Shown here in pieces: positions 46,401 through 56,698 of a stretch of 64,000 nucleotides of DNA (position 1 is the first letter of the stretch; the number at the start of each line of letters is the position of its first letter). A program made the position numbers and the translations under genes. The notes beneath the pieces were generated by a model. That model was given only the letters and a program-made list of their open reading frames with translations, did not search any database and had not been told where the DNA came from. Source of the DNA: Cladochytrium replicatum (Eukaryota > Chytridiomycota > Chytridiomycetes > Cladochytriales > Cladochytriaceae); assembly GCA_025526935.1 (NCBI GenBank), contig JAHLKD010000017.1, positions 310,001 through 374,000 of the forward strand. The letters run 5' to 3'.

Positions 46401-49400
46401 GCGATGAAGAATCTTTTGGTGGCTGAGGAGGAGGTCGCGCGGATCCCATACGTGCAGTTCACCGTGAACGTGCTCTTGGCTTTCAAGAGGCTTTCGAATG
46501 AGTTGTCGGATGTACTGTCGGCAGCCATTGCAATCGGGAGCACGGCCGACAAGCTTTTGTTTGAGTCGATTCTGATTGAGCAGGAAGAGCAGGCGATGGC
46601 TGCTGTTGCTGCTGCGGCAGCGGCAAGCGGGAGTGCCAATGGTACGCAGCGACGGTCGCAAGATGCAACGGATACTGAGAACGACGGGTTTGGGTTGGGC
46701 CGACAAGGTTTCAAGGATAGATTTGATTATCACAGTGACGAGCGACGGCCTAGCATGGGCTCGTTGTACTCTGCGACATCGAACTCTGGTAAAGCTGGAA
46801 ACGCTGTGGCGAATAGCTTTGGAATTGGAACAGTCGCCGCGGATCCTGTCCTGAGGCGTAAAAAGAGCACCGACGACGGAGCCCTTTCGGCCGTGGGTGA
46901 TGCGGTCCAAAAATCGATGCGGAAGCTGAAGCGACTGACGAGCTACACCATAGTACGTTGGCGAGGGACCGCAAATAAGATACGGGAACTGACTCTTCAT
47001 TGCTTGAATAGATCTCGTCGTCAGATTCTGATGTGTCTCCTGCTCGACGTGATAAAGCACCGGCCTTTATCGATGTCAATCCGTACTCTCATAGCAATGG
47101 TTTTATGAATTTACCGGGCTCACCTCCGGTTTACAGCACTCCGTCTCGTGAACAGGCCGGTTGGACCTCGACCTCCAACTTGTCACGCTCCGATACTACA
47201 ACTACAACAGCAACTGGAACAGCAACGCTTTTGGGGAGTTCAATGCCGCAGCTGTACCATGAGAGTATTGCTCCCATTGTGCAGAGGCTTGAGAACGATC
47301 GTCAGGGCATCGAGTTTGAATTTGAATTTGATGCAATGTATGCGGCAGCCGTGAATACTGCAATGTCGAGCTTGGGGATCTCTGGATCGGCAGGTTCGTT
47401 GCTTGGACAGCCATCGAAAGCGAATGCGATTGCGTCGTCTGGGCTTCCGTTTGCGGTTGATACGCCAACTGTTAGGGCCGGGAGCCTTGCAAAGTTGGTT
47501 GAACGATTGACGTGGTGGCGTATGCCCGGTAGGAGAACAGAAATCTAGGATCTTAACAGCGCTAACGCTTTGCGTCCAGACACGTCTTTTATCGCAACGT
47601 TTTTGAGAACTCTGGAAGACTTTACGACTCCCGATGAGTTGTTGGATCTACTCATTGATCGGTGGGGCACTTTTGTTATTATTTGTGCTTATGCTTTACT
47701 CAACATTTTTATGACAGTTACAATTACACTGTGCCAGATGATTGGTTTGAAAGCGACAACCCCGAGCAGCGCACCAGGGTTATGGACACGATCATCGTTC
47801 CTATTCGCTTGCGGGTTTTCAACGTGATCAAGACTTGGCTGACCCGGTACACAGATACGATTCTGACGACAGTGGTCCCCATAAGGAGACCCCGTGCAAA
47901 TTCAATTGCACATGACAGGAATATTGACACACCGACACCTGCGGGGGAACGTCCACCGAGTGCCCCAGCTAGTCCGCAATCAGTTGCGACGTCTCCCATG
48001 TCTCCCTCCTTTTTATCGCTCGATGGTATCGAGGAAGGGAGCCTTACTAGTCCCAAAGTTAGGACGAAGCAGCGTGATTCTGCTACGGTTTTTTTGGAGA
48101 GATTGAAAGCCTGGGTTGGTGAGTGTCCCAGCTTACAAGTCGTGGGGGTAAAACATTAAATCTTGGAACATTAGAAACCGTTATGTACAAGGATATGCGT
48201 GGGCCAGCTGAGCAACTCTTGTCGACAATCGAGAAATTGGTAAGAACGGATCTATCTCCTATGGGCACTATTGCTTATATCTCTGTTCAACAGCAAAACA
48301 ACCCGTCATGGCGTCGGCGCGGTGATCTTCAGTCTGCAATGTATATGAAGAACACCACGCAGCCGCCTTTGCCTTTACTTCGCAAACGGCTTCCATATCC
48401 GGTCGACCTTACTCTTGTAGACCCACTCGAGATTGCTCGCCAGATTTGCTTGATGGACCAGAGGATCTATCATGCAATCCGGACCAAAGAGCTTCTCAAC
48501 CAAAATTGGACACGGAACAGCACAAAGGACAAATATGCCCCGAACGTTATGGAGATGATTCGAGCGTTCAACAGCTTCGTTGATGTCGTGACAATGCAAA
48601 TCATGAGTAGGAAGACTCCGAAGAATCGAGCACTTCTGCTGAAACACTACATTTCTGTTGCGAAGGTAAGTTATATTTCCCGAATGAATCTGGCTCGCTA
48701 TAAATTGAAACTATTTGTTTATCAGCGCCTTCTTGAGTTGAATAACTTCAACTCTTGCCAGGCAATTCTGACCGCGATGACTTCTGCTTCCATTCATCGT
48801 TTGCGCAAGTCGTGGGAGTTGGTACCACGAAAGAACCAGCAGGATCTCCGGTCTTTACTGCAGCTATTCTCAGCGGGAGATAACTATGCGCGTTTGCGTC
48901 AGCGAATGCGTATTGCAGAAGCACCGGGAATTCCCTGGCTTGGACTCTACTTGCGCGATCTTATCGTCGTCGAGGAAGCTCAGCGTGTTGTAGCGAAAAA
49001 TCGTGCCCGAAAGAAATGGGTCAGCCAACCAAATGCAGCAGTCTCCACAACTTCACTGTCTACTAAAGAAGAGCAGCCTGCTACCAGCGACGCCACCGCT
49101 TCTCCATCTCGACTGGCCAACAGTGGAGCTAACCTGGTTACCAGTGCAGACCGGCGGTACTCGATGATTGTTTTGCGGTCTCAGTTTTCAGACATTGAAC
49201 AACAAAGTGGGGAAGGCGCAGACAGTGGACAAGAAGCTTCCTCAGCCGGGTTCGAAGCAATCCAGAAGTCTCTGAGCGGTGGTGCTGCGTTATCACGATC
49301 ATTGTCCGGCAGGTACGCAACCCCTCCAAACTCACCACCTCGAAATGAGAACCAAGGGCCACCATCTATCCTGGAGTCAGAAACTACTGCGGAGGCAGGG

Positions 49401-50033
49401 CCAGCGCTCATCAATTTCTCTCGACTGAGAATGATGGCCCGTATTCTGGAGGATCTCTTCCGGCTGCGAGAGAAACCGTATATATTGCAGGAAGTCCCCA
49501 TCATCTGGAAGGCGCTGACTAAGGAGAAGGGACTTGTGCGCACGCCTTCGATGCAGTTCAAAATGTCGTTGGAGCTTGAGCCCACTGCATCATCTAGTGG
49601 CCTGAATGTCTCAGGGTCTTCGCAGCTACTCAATTATGGAATCAACTTTCTCGGGATCGGTGGTTCAAATACCAACCAGACGAGCACTATGTCTCCCACA
49701 GGTGACGATGGATGGTACGGATTTTTCTCGTCGGACGATGAGAACGCAGATGGTTCGACGTCACTGGGGAGAAGAGGAAGCAAGCGTTCGACGCGAACTG
49801 AGAAGCCGCGAGGACAAAGTGCTGCCAATGCAGCAGTCGATATGAGCAGTGGTGGTGTGAGTAAAGCTGGAGGTGCCTCTTCGAATGAAGAATCGACCCC
49901 AACGTCGTCAGCGACGGTTATGCCCCGAAGCGATGTCACACCTAAGCTTCCAACCATTGAATCAACTCAGGAACTCTTGCCTCTACCAAACCTGGGTGAA
50001 GAATTCAACCCTGATCTATTCTCAAAGCCATGA
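43467..50033 (+). CDS. Cdc25-type Ras guanine-nucleotide exchange factor, 2094 residues
   Basis: Activates a Ras-family GTPase by stimulating GDP release. Six exons (43467-46952, 47012-47528, 47580-47661, 47718-48118, 48175-48665, 48726-50033), phases consistent. Residues 1-100 are Pro/Gly-rich. Helical regions follow (TTLAQKLIETLDDLTVGL). Near residues 580-700 lies a set of K-x-NPL-x-A peptide repeats. A second helical block spans residues 880-1060. RasGEF_N is at about 1320-1440 (AGSLAKLVERLTWWRMPD, FLRTLEDFTTPDELLDLLID). The CDC25 catalytic domain follows (VDPLEIARQICLMDQRIYHA, FNSCQAILTAMTSASIHRL, APGIPWLGLYLRDLI, YILQEVPIIWKALTKE), interrupted by a disordered Ser-rich insertion of about 130 residues before the NFSRLRMMARIL segment. 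The C-terminal tail is polar. The target GTPase is not identifiable. Confidence 0.92.
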
Positions 50034-51821
50034 CGACGACTGTGGTGATGGATACAACATCAGTTATTGAGTTCAATCTTCCATTTTGTTCTGTGTCTTT
50101 GTTTGTATCAAGCATGTTTTGAACCAAGTTGGTTAAGTGATTGTCGTCAAAACCGTTGGCCAAGTTTTTGTTTTTTGTTACCATTAGCATGTAGATTTTG
50201 GTCGGTGCAAGCGAGAAACATGATTCTCTCAAGGATTTAATCAGTTCACACAGCCCATCAACGCACAACTGACGCAAACACTTGGAAGTATGTGTTGAGA
50301 AAAAATTCACTTTGGACGCTTGTGAGAAGACAGGTCACAGCTCACGGCGACGTGCGGATTTGTGATATTTACATCAGTACTGTTAATCCACTTTGCGTGC
50401 AAGAGACAGGGTTTAGAGGATTCCCTGCAAAAATCAAACCCCAGTCGTCTACACTGGAATTCAACTGGATGGTTACACACACAAACCAATCGAGACAATG
50501 CACGGCTACGACTATATCAGCAAAACAGGGAAACTGCTTTTAAAAATGCAATCCTAACAAAGTCTTCTGTCGATGGTACCTCCGCAGTCGGACCCGACGA
50601 AAGCCGAGCAATTTTTACCAAGTTGGAATCCCAGATCGACACCCCACTCGCTGATGTAGCGGCCATCCACTCTACGAGCAACAGAGTCAAAATTAAACTA
50701 GGCTTTGGCACTGCTCATTGCATGGTCACTCCGCCGGCTCCGAAGGACTCACTCTGCAGTCCATCAAAGTGATTCCGTCAGTCAGCTGCAGGTTCCGTCT
50801 CTTGGCCCAGTTGAGTGTGGGGTGATGATAAAGCAAAATTCCCTTGTTCCACACAAGCACTCTGTGGCTAACACAAACTGAATATTCCCACACAGAAATT
50901 CACACACCAACAACACCAAACAATGAAAATAAAGAAGATAAAACAGCATGACTGCCCAAAACATAAATCAAGCAATAGCATAAAAGACATTCCAAAGGCA
51001 GACCGAATCCCATGAACGTTTGCAAACGTACTGCAATTTGTGGCTGTTTTTGAATGACCAGGCCGGCTTTTCAGAGTAGTGAGCTCTTCTTCCAGTGCAA
51101 TCGCAGGGTTAGTTATCAAAAAACAAACCTTTGCCCGCATTCATCACAATTTGTTTGATAGTTGCAGACAGAGTGTTCCGAGTCGTAGCTGTCGGCGTTT
51201 GTATTTTCGATACCAAAGTCCTGAGTCCGAAGCAGAGTCTGTCGATTAGCAAATAGTCAGCATTGCCATCCGTTTTAGTTCCACGCTGCGCCGATCTGCT
51301 TGAAGGAGCAGTCAGTTTGGAATCTTTCGCTTCATCTGCTTCAGAATACGATCCCAAAGGTGTTTCATGTGCAGTCACTGATTCTGCTCTTTGGCTCTGA
51401 TTCAATTGATGGTATGGATGGTTTTCAAAGCTCGCTTCTTTGTACTTCGAGGCATGGAATGAAAGATGTCTCTAATGTGTGACGTGGGAAGATATAAGCG
51501 TCTTAGCAGGGTTAAAGGAAGGTATCATATTATACATTCCTAACACTAGCAAGTCTTGTTGATAGTTTGTCTCTACGTTTTGACGTCTACCCGGACAGTT
51601 CGGAACATTACTAAATTATATGAATTCACTGATCGATCTACTAAGATATTCACAGTTGCAGTGACAAAGTACTATTGTTTACGATCTAACATCTATAATC
51701 AGTTTATTTACACGCAACGTCATCTCGACCCAAGCTTGCTGCAAAGCTTCTTAATCCCCTTCGCGTCCTTGCAGCGAAACCTCCAGAAAAACACACTCAT
51801 CACTGACCATTCTACCAGTTC
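50034..51821. other. Gene-poor region, scattered coding-like fragments
   Basis: No intact gene. The plus strand near 50440-50540 reads YTGIQLDGYTHKPIETMHGY; the minus strand 51405-51110 reads ADYLLIDRLCFGLRTLVSKI and could splice at GTTTGT into a further segment near 51080. Families not recognised; probably remnants. Confidence 0.35.
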
Positions 51822-51991
51822 GAAGAGAGTCGTCTAGAGCGTACATATTACGAGCGAACTCGATGGTTGTGGAGATATCCTGAAATCTCTCATTCTTGTC
51901 CTCGTAACGATGGCGATGTGATTAGCATGGTGCAGGTCGACCACGCACGCTGGAAAAAGTCAGCGCAGCTCGTTAATAAGCTGGATGCGTA
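51822..51991 (+). other. Coding-like fragment ending in a stop
   Basis: After an acceptor-like CTACCAG the sequence reads FEESRLERTYYERTRWLW, then NDGDVISMVQVDHARWKKSA and ends NKLDA-stop at about 51991. It has the look of a last exon, but no upstream exons are identified and no family is recognised. Confidence 0.3.
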
Positions 51992-52007
51992 AAAAAACGC
52001 ACCATAA

Positions 52008-52217
52008 ATGCCAATCAGCAGCTCCTCGAGCAGTAGTAGCAGTTCCAACACTTCGAGCGAGGAGGAATTGGATGGGGACCTCGATCCGTGGGATGGTGGA
52101 CCAGGTCAAGCGCTCAGTCGGAAAAGCGACCGTGTAATTGTCACTCTTGTCGCAGGAACCGTGGCTGGAATCAGCCAATTTACGTTTGAGCACATTGATT
52201 CAATTTTATATAGTTGA
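52008..52217 (+). pseudogene. Possible N-terminal remnant of a mitochondrial carrier (mitoferrin-like)
   Basis: An ATG frame begins with a serine run and acidic patch and then reads DPWDGGPGQAL and IVTLVAGTVAGISQFTFEHI, DSIL, ending at a stop. Mitochondrial carriers, mitoferrins especially, start with a WDG-containing leader and then AGxxAGIxEHxxMFPxDxIK. Here the E, the P-x-D and the basic residue are altered or missing and the protein stops, so if related it is broken. Similarity is judged by eye only. Confidence 0.3.
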
Positions 52218-52862
52218 ACAATTGAATAGATGCTTAACGCATGTTTGGAAGACTCGAATAAATAATTTACCGGTTTAAATGCGAAATGCAATTGTGCAAG
52301 TGAAAGAAATAGTTAGTGACCTGCACTCGAAGAAACTCATTTCACAAATCTACAAAGGAATGCTACAAGATAAATCAGTGCCACAAAGGAAAAGCTACCT
52401 GAAAGACCAAAGCTGAAGATTAATTGGCCCACACAGAGCCGAATGCCAGCCCGCAGCTGAATCACACATTGGCAGGACTCGATTTATCATTTCGCAGTGA
52501 TGGTGCACTCGAGTCGCTCGAGTCGTCCCACGGGTTCTCAACGCATCGAAACATGTGCAACAGATACAGAAGAGTCCAAATAACATCATTGATCCAACAA
52601 TCACGAGGAAGCTACCGCAGGATCTAAGTGATCCCAATCCTTGGTTTATCGTACGGGCAGAATCGTCCTGCTCCACAAGAAAGAAGCTTGATGCGTTGTG
52701 CTCATTAGATCTCCTGCCATACCACGGGAGATCTACGTGTGTTCGGCGTTGGTGAATTGCTTCGAAATCAGAAAACGAACGGGCGGAGTGAAAGGATTTT
52801 GAGGTTGAGATGGTGACGTTAGGATCTGGACGGATAGGAATTGGTGCAAGCATTCCAGCGGC
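52218..52862. other. Mostly non-coding; one minus-strand frame with a hydrophobic segment
   Basis: The minus-strand frame 52853-52395 starts 10 bases after the stop of the next gene and contains FLVIVGSMMLFGLFCICCTC. It could be a small membrane protein or an old relative of the neighbouring one, but nothing confirms it. Confidence 0.3.
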
Positions 52863-53638
52863 TCAGTAAATTTGATGGCCCTGATTTTCCGTCATGTTGC
52901 TGGCGGGAATGTATCCTGTAACAAATGCGTTGGATGGAGGTAATTGAGGCAGAGGTCGACGCTGTCGATGGGTTCTTCTCGGTATTTCCAAGCTCATAGG
53001 AAATTGTTCTTGGAGCTGTGGAGGAGAATTTGTGTCAGGGGTGTTTGGAGAGACTGCGATCGTTGGGATCGTTGGAAGCTGCGTTGGAACTTTTACTATT
53101 CCTCGAGACCCAGAAATCGAAGAACTTCCAACTGTTGCCATGTAAGACTGAACGGAAGGCGCTCTGTTGTCAGCATCGTTCAGAAATCGAACATGAAACT
53201 GGCTGGCTGGCGGATTCGCAGAGTGGTCCCAGTGGACAACTTCCACTTCCCCTTCGTCTTCAAAGAGAAAAGTTCCATGTGATGTCGTACCCGGTGATGA
53301 GGTTTCGCATCTAGAGCGCTCGAAACATCTATCTGCAAATGCCGTGTGCGCCTGAGGATATTTTCATCTCCAGACTGTGAGCGATCTATCGCAGAGTACA
53401 GAACATCGCTCTTTGATCTGCTGGATGAGCTTCTGGACTTACTTTCTTTCGAAAAGCTTCCTCGATGCCGTCGTGTACACAATACGTACGTGATGATGAC
53501 GATGACGAGGATGGCGGCGACAAATATTCCGACAAACGCCGCAAAAACCTTCCACGGTAAACCTAGGATCTGATTTTCCAATGGCTGTGGTGCGACTTGC
53601 GTTTGAGATGAGGTCAATTCAAATGCTGTTGAAGACAT
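52863..53638 (-). CDS. Single-pass membrane protein, cytoplasmic tail disordered (exon structure uncertain)
   Basis: The frame from ATG 53638 encodes a short polar N terminus, a strong membrane helix (VFAAFVGIFVAAILVIVIIT) and a basic-serine juxtamembrane stretch (CTRRHRGSFSKESKSRSSSS). Between about 53350 and 53190 the reading frame changes: the downstream part, ending at 52863, contains FEDEGEVEVVHWDHSANPPA and a proline-rich end (RRPLPQLPPSN). A GTACGA to CCAG intron of about 95 bases would connect the frames in phase 0, but the skipped sequence itself looks coding, so a one-base shift is also possible. No signal peptide seen. Divergent from phosphomannomutase. Receptor-like layout; function unknown. 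Confidence 0.5.
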
Positions 53639-53783
53639 TTCGAGTTTCTGGTGCTCCAATCGTTCAAGAATCCAGATGCAGCTTAAGGGGGTTTTTGCTG
53701 ACACCCACGTGCACACGCGATGGTCGTGCCACATCGAGCCACAGATACGAGTGGCGTTCCAAGCGCCACAGCTTTGAATTTCG
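53639..53783. promoter_or_regulatory. Short divergent promoter region
   Basis: 145 bases separate the starts of the membrane-protein gene (minus) and phosphomannomutase (plus), if both starts are right. No TATA box seen. Confidence 0.4.
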
Positions 53784-55002
53784 ATGTGGGAAGATCGCAA
53801 ACATCCCAGAACTATCTGTCTCTTCGACGTCGACGGGACGCTCACTCCTCCGCGTAGATCAGCGACGCCCGAGGTGAAGGCATTGCTGAAACGACTGCGT
53901 AAAGTCTGCGTCATCGGATTCGTCGGCGGGTCTGACCTTTCAAAACAAGTTGAACAGTTGGGGCCAGATGGTAAGAATCATGGACGAGAGTGACTTAGGA
54001 TGTATTAAAACAGAATATTCTTAAAAGTGCTGTCAGAGTTCGATTATTGCTTCGCTGAAAATGGATTGACAGCGTACCGCCTCGGCGAACAACTTGCAAG
54101 CCAGAGTTTTATTCAATGGATTGGGGAAGAAGATTACAAAAAGTTGGTCAACTTTGTCCTCAATTACATTTCCGATCTGAAGCTACCTCAGAAGCGGTAA
54201 GCATCAATTTCACTGTTGGAAGTTAGTCAAATATTTAGTTTCTGTTTAGGGGGACATTTATCGAGTTTCGCAATGGAATGATCAACATCTCACCAATCGG
54301 CAGGAACTGCTCCCATGCTGAACGGGACGCGTTCGAAGTCTATGACAAGGTCAGCCTTTCCGACGATCATTTGATTGCGAGATGATACCACTCAGTGTGC
54401 ATTATAGGAACACAATATCCGAAATTATTTGGTGAATGCATTGAAAGAAAACTTTGCGCACCTTGATCTGACCTATTCGATTGGTAAACGGCCGACCATT
54501 ACTCGCGATCTTTGCCCCTGATTATTTGCATTAATCTCAGGTGGCCAAATATCCTTTGACGTATTTCCAACTGGCTGGGACAAGACCTACGCTCTTCGCC
54601 ATCTCGAAGACCAGAACTTCGATGTGATTCACTTCTTTGGAGACAAAACTTTCGAAGGAGGAAACGACCACGAGATTTACACCCACCCGTTGGTTACTGG
54701 TCACACAGTTAGAACCCCGGATGACACGATGAGGATTCTTACGGAAATTTTTTGTGAGGAGACGTAAGATATGCTCTATGGCACTGCTAACTGTACATCA
54801 AGCTCTTGCTGGTGGAGATAGTGAAACAGAAGTGGTGACACCACAAGCTCCTCAAGAAGGTGGCTTAATAACGAATGTGTTGACCAGATTGGATGCAATC
54901 GAATCCCGGTTCGACAAACTTGAACAAACGTTGGCACGTTTACAAAGAATGATGGTCAACGCTCCGGTCGAGAATGTGACATTTAGGATAACGAATAACT
55001 GA
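53784..55002 (+). CDS. SEC53: Phosphomannomutase, with possible spliced C-terminal extension
   Basis: Converts mannose-6-phosphate to mannose-1-phosphate in the cytosol, feeding GDP-mannose, N-glycans and GPI anchors. Exons 53784-53970, 54028-54196, 54250-54349, 54408-54483 and 54541-54767 (TAA) encode 252 residues, the normal family length. HAD motif [11 protein letters not shown] supplies the nucleophile aspartate; then [58 protein letters not shown] and [17 protein letters not shown] (metal-binding). The stop lies inside a convincing intron, 54764-54821 (GTAAGA, CTGCTAAC, GATAG); if spliced, the frame continues through 54822-55002 to give 311 residues with a coiled-coil tail ([18 protein letters not shown]). 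Which form dominates is unknown. Confidence 0.93.
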
Positions 55003-55261
55003 TTCAGTCTGGGTAATTTCTGTGTATCCAGGTTTAGACTCGATAGAGCGAGTTGGTTTTGGCAGTCCCTCCAAGTCGTGTCCGCCTTTCCAGCAAGTGT
55101 ACCAATATAACTGTACCAATATGCATTTCAGCATAAGAGCAGCAAACACAAGACAACCGAAAATACAAACAACCGGACACTGTTCATACAATCATAACGC
55201 GCAGAAATACAAAGGACACAAGTATCGCGCGGTTGCCACCAGTTGAGGAGCAAATGGTGCT

Positions 55262-55598
55262 TCAGTTCTTCAAGATGTGAACCTCCTGGTCTTCCTCGAT
55301 TCCGGCAAAACCGTCCAACGATTTCAGGCTCTGCACAGATACTTCGGGGTACTCTAACAAGCGCAAGAGTAAATTTAGAGGCGTAAGATACAGGTGAAAC
55401 GTACCGACTGTGAGTGCCTTAATGATGTTCAGCTCGGAAACAATTGTGCCCCCTTCATCTGTAATCTTGGCTTTTGCTTGCTCCATCTGAGCAGCCGACT
55501 TGAATGAGACGATGTAGCGCTTGGATCCTGCATCAAACAACTTCAATCTGACAGGACTATGCAGCTTGCGCTTGCTTGGAACACCACCTACCCTTCAT
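55262..55598 (-). CDS. Proteinase inhibitor I9-like protein (Pbi2-like)
   Basis: Small cytosolic/vacuolar inhibitor resembling yeast Pbi2 (proteinase B inhibitor, subunit of LMA1) and subtilisin propeptides. Exons on the minus strand 55598-55592 (7 bases, ATG AAG G), 55527-55405 and 55353-55262 give 73 residues: MKGSKRYIVSFKSAAQMEQ, ITDEGGTIVSELNIIKALTV and SLKSLDGFAGIEEDQEVHIL. The beta-alpha-beta pattern, length and acidic EEDQEV end fit the family. The tiny first exon is supported by splice phase and by restoring the normal N terminus. Three copies of a 19-base repeat lie just upstream. Confidence 0.88.
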
Positions 55599-55633
55599 TG
55601 GTTGAGCGTGTGGCTTGAGACAATGCAGCACTC

Positions 55634-55874
55634 AAGTACCGTCAATGAGTTAAGAAAGTGTCCGGGTGGACAGAATCTTATTGCTAGTAACATTGATAGA
55701 GAGGTTAGTTGTATTGGGTAGAGATAACTGAAGTACGTCAATGAGTTGAGACAGTGTCCGGGTGGACAGAAAATACATGCCTCGATGTCTGTTGTGATGC
55801 AAAATTGTTTGATACATACAAAACTTATATTGCGTCTTCTTGGAAAGTGTCCGCGTGGACAGAAAGAACAATAG
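55634..55874. repeat. Three spaced copies of a partly palindromic 19-mer
   Basis: AGTGTCCGGGTGGACAGAA occurs at 55657-55675 and 55753-55771, and with one change at 55856-55874. TGTCC and GGACA are reverse complements around a 4-base centre. The first two copies also share about 20 bases on their left (GTCAATGAGTT). They lie 60-280 bases upstream of the I9 inhibitor start. Confidence 0.85.
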
Positions 55875-55899
55875 CTTCGTTTTAGATTCTCTATCACAT

Positions 55900-56065
55900 C
55901 GGGTTTTACTCGGGTCTGACTTTTGACCCGAGAAGGGTTTTCCTACTGGACCCGATACCCGACCCGGATCCGACCCGAAAATTTTCCATGAAAACCCGGC
56001 ACTCGGGTCGGGTACATTTAGTCAATGGACCCGGACCCGACCCGAAAGACCCTAAAACCCGCCGA
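55900..56065. repeat. Low-complexity ACCCG/CGGGT tract with hairpin
   Basis: Many copies of ACCCG in both orientations. CTCGGGTC at 55909-55916 and GACCCGAG at 55925-55932 form a perfect 8-base inverted repeat with an 8-base loop. It is not a simple telomere repeat. Confidence 0.75.
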
Positions 56066-56698
56066 TCCTTAGCGCCCATATGGCACATCAAAAGCACACT
56101 GGTGTTTTGCTTTGGCTGTTTCCATGGGCTGCACAACAATAGTCGTTCCTTTATGCACTTCAGCCTTTGGTTTTCCTGCTACATTTGTACTGTGCTTCCA
56201 GGTTGGCAGTGGGGCTGTGGGTAGCTTGCTATTCCTATATGTAACTTTCTTTAACAGTATAACACAATCTACACCTCACTGATGCCAACTGCAAAAAAGT
56301 GATGATTGATCTGTATGAACAGAAGACTTGGGAGACACTGTCTGCAATTACCCCACCGGCCGAATCACCAGTCACATTTATGTCATCCAGCACACTTTGA
56401 ATGGGGTTCTGGGATCACATCATTCCATTCAACCATCTTACGTACCTTTATAAGGATACAGCTTCATTATTGAACAGAGTTATCCAAGTCGAATCGATTG
56501 GCAAAAATGATGTTCGATGATCTATATCCCATTGTTGTCGTTAGGAGGTATTTTTATTGAATGTTCCTCTCTTTTTACATGACCAATGTGACGCTGTGGA
56601 TGCTTAATCCGCATAATACTACTTAGTTGTATTAATAAATCTTAAACATGTTACTTTCGCATGGAAACTGTTCATTCCCTTAGCATAACGGTGGTGGT
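56066..56698. other. Non-coding, no gene recognised
   Basis: AT-rich interval before the 3' end of the HECT ligase gene; no open frame with family similarity. Confidence 0.4.

Noticed and set aside
53639-53914. Minus-strand frame continuing upstream of the membrane protein through phosphomannomutase exon 1
   Set aside because: It is antisense to the highly conserved FDVDGTL exon, so the upstream extension is a shadow; ATG 53638 is the more reasonable start.
55900-56065. Internal telomere-like array
   Set aside because: The unit ACCCG occurs in both orientations without a regular period and does not match TTAGGG.
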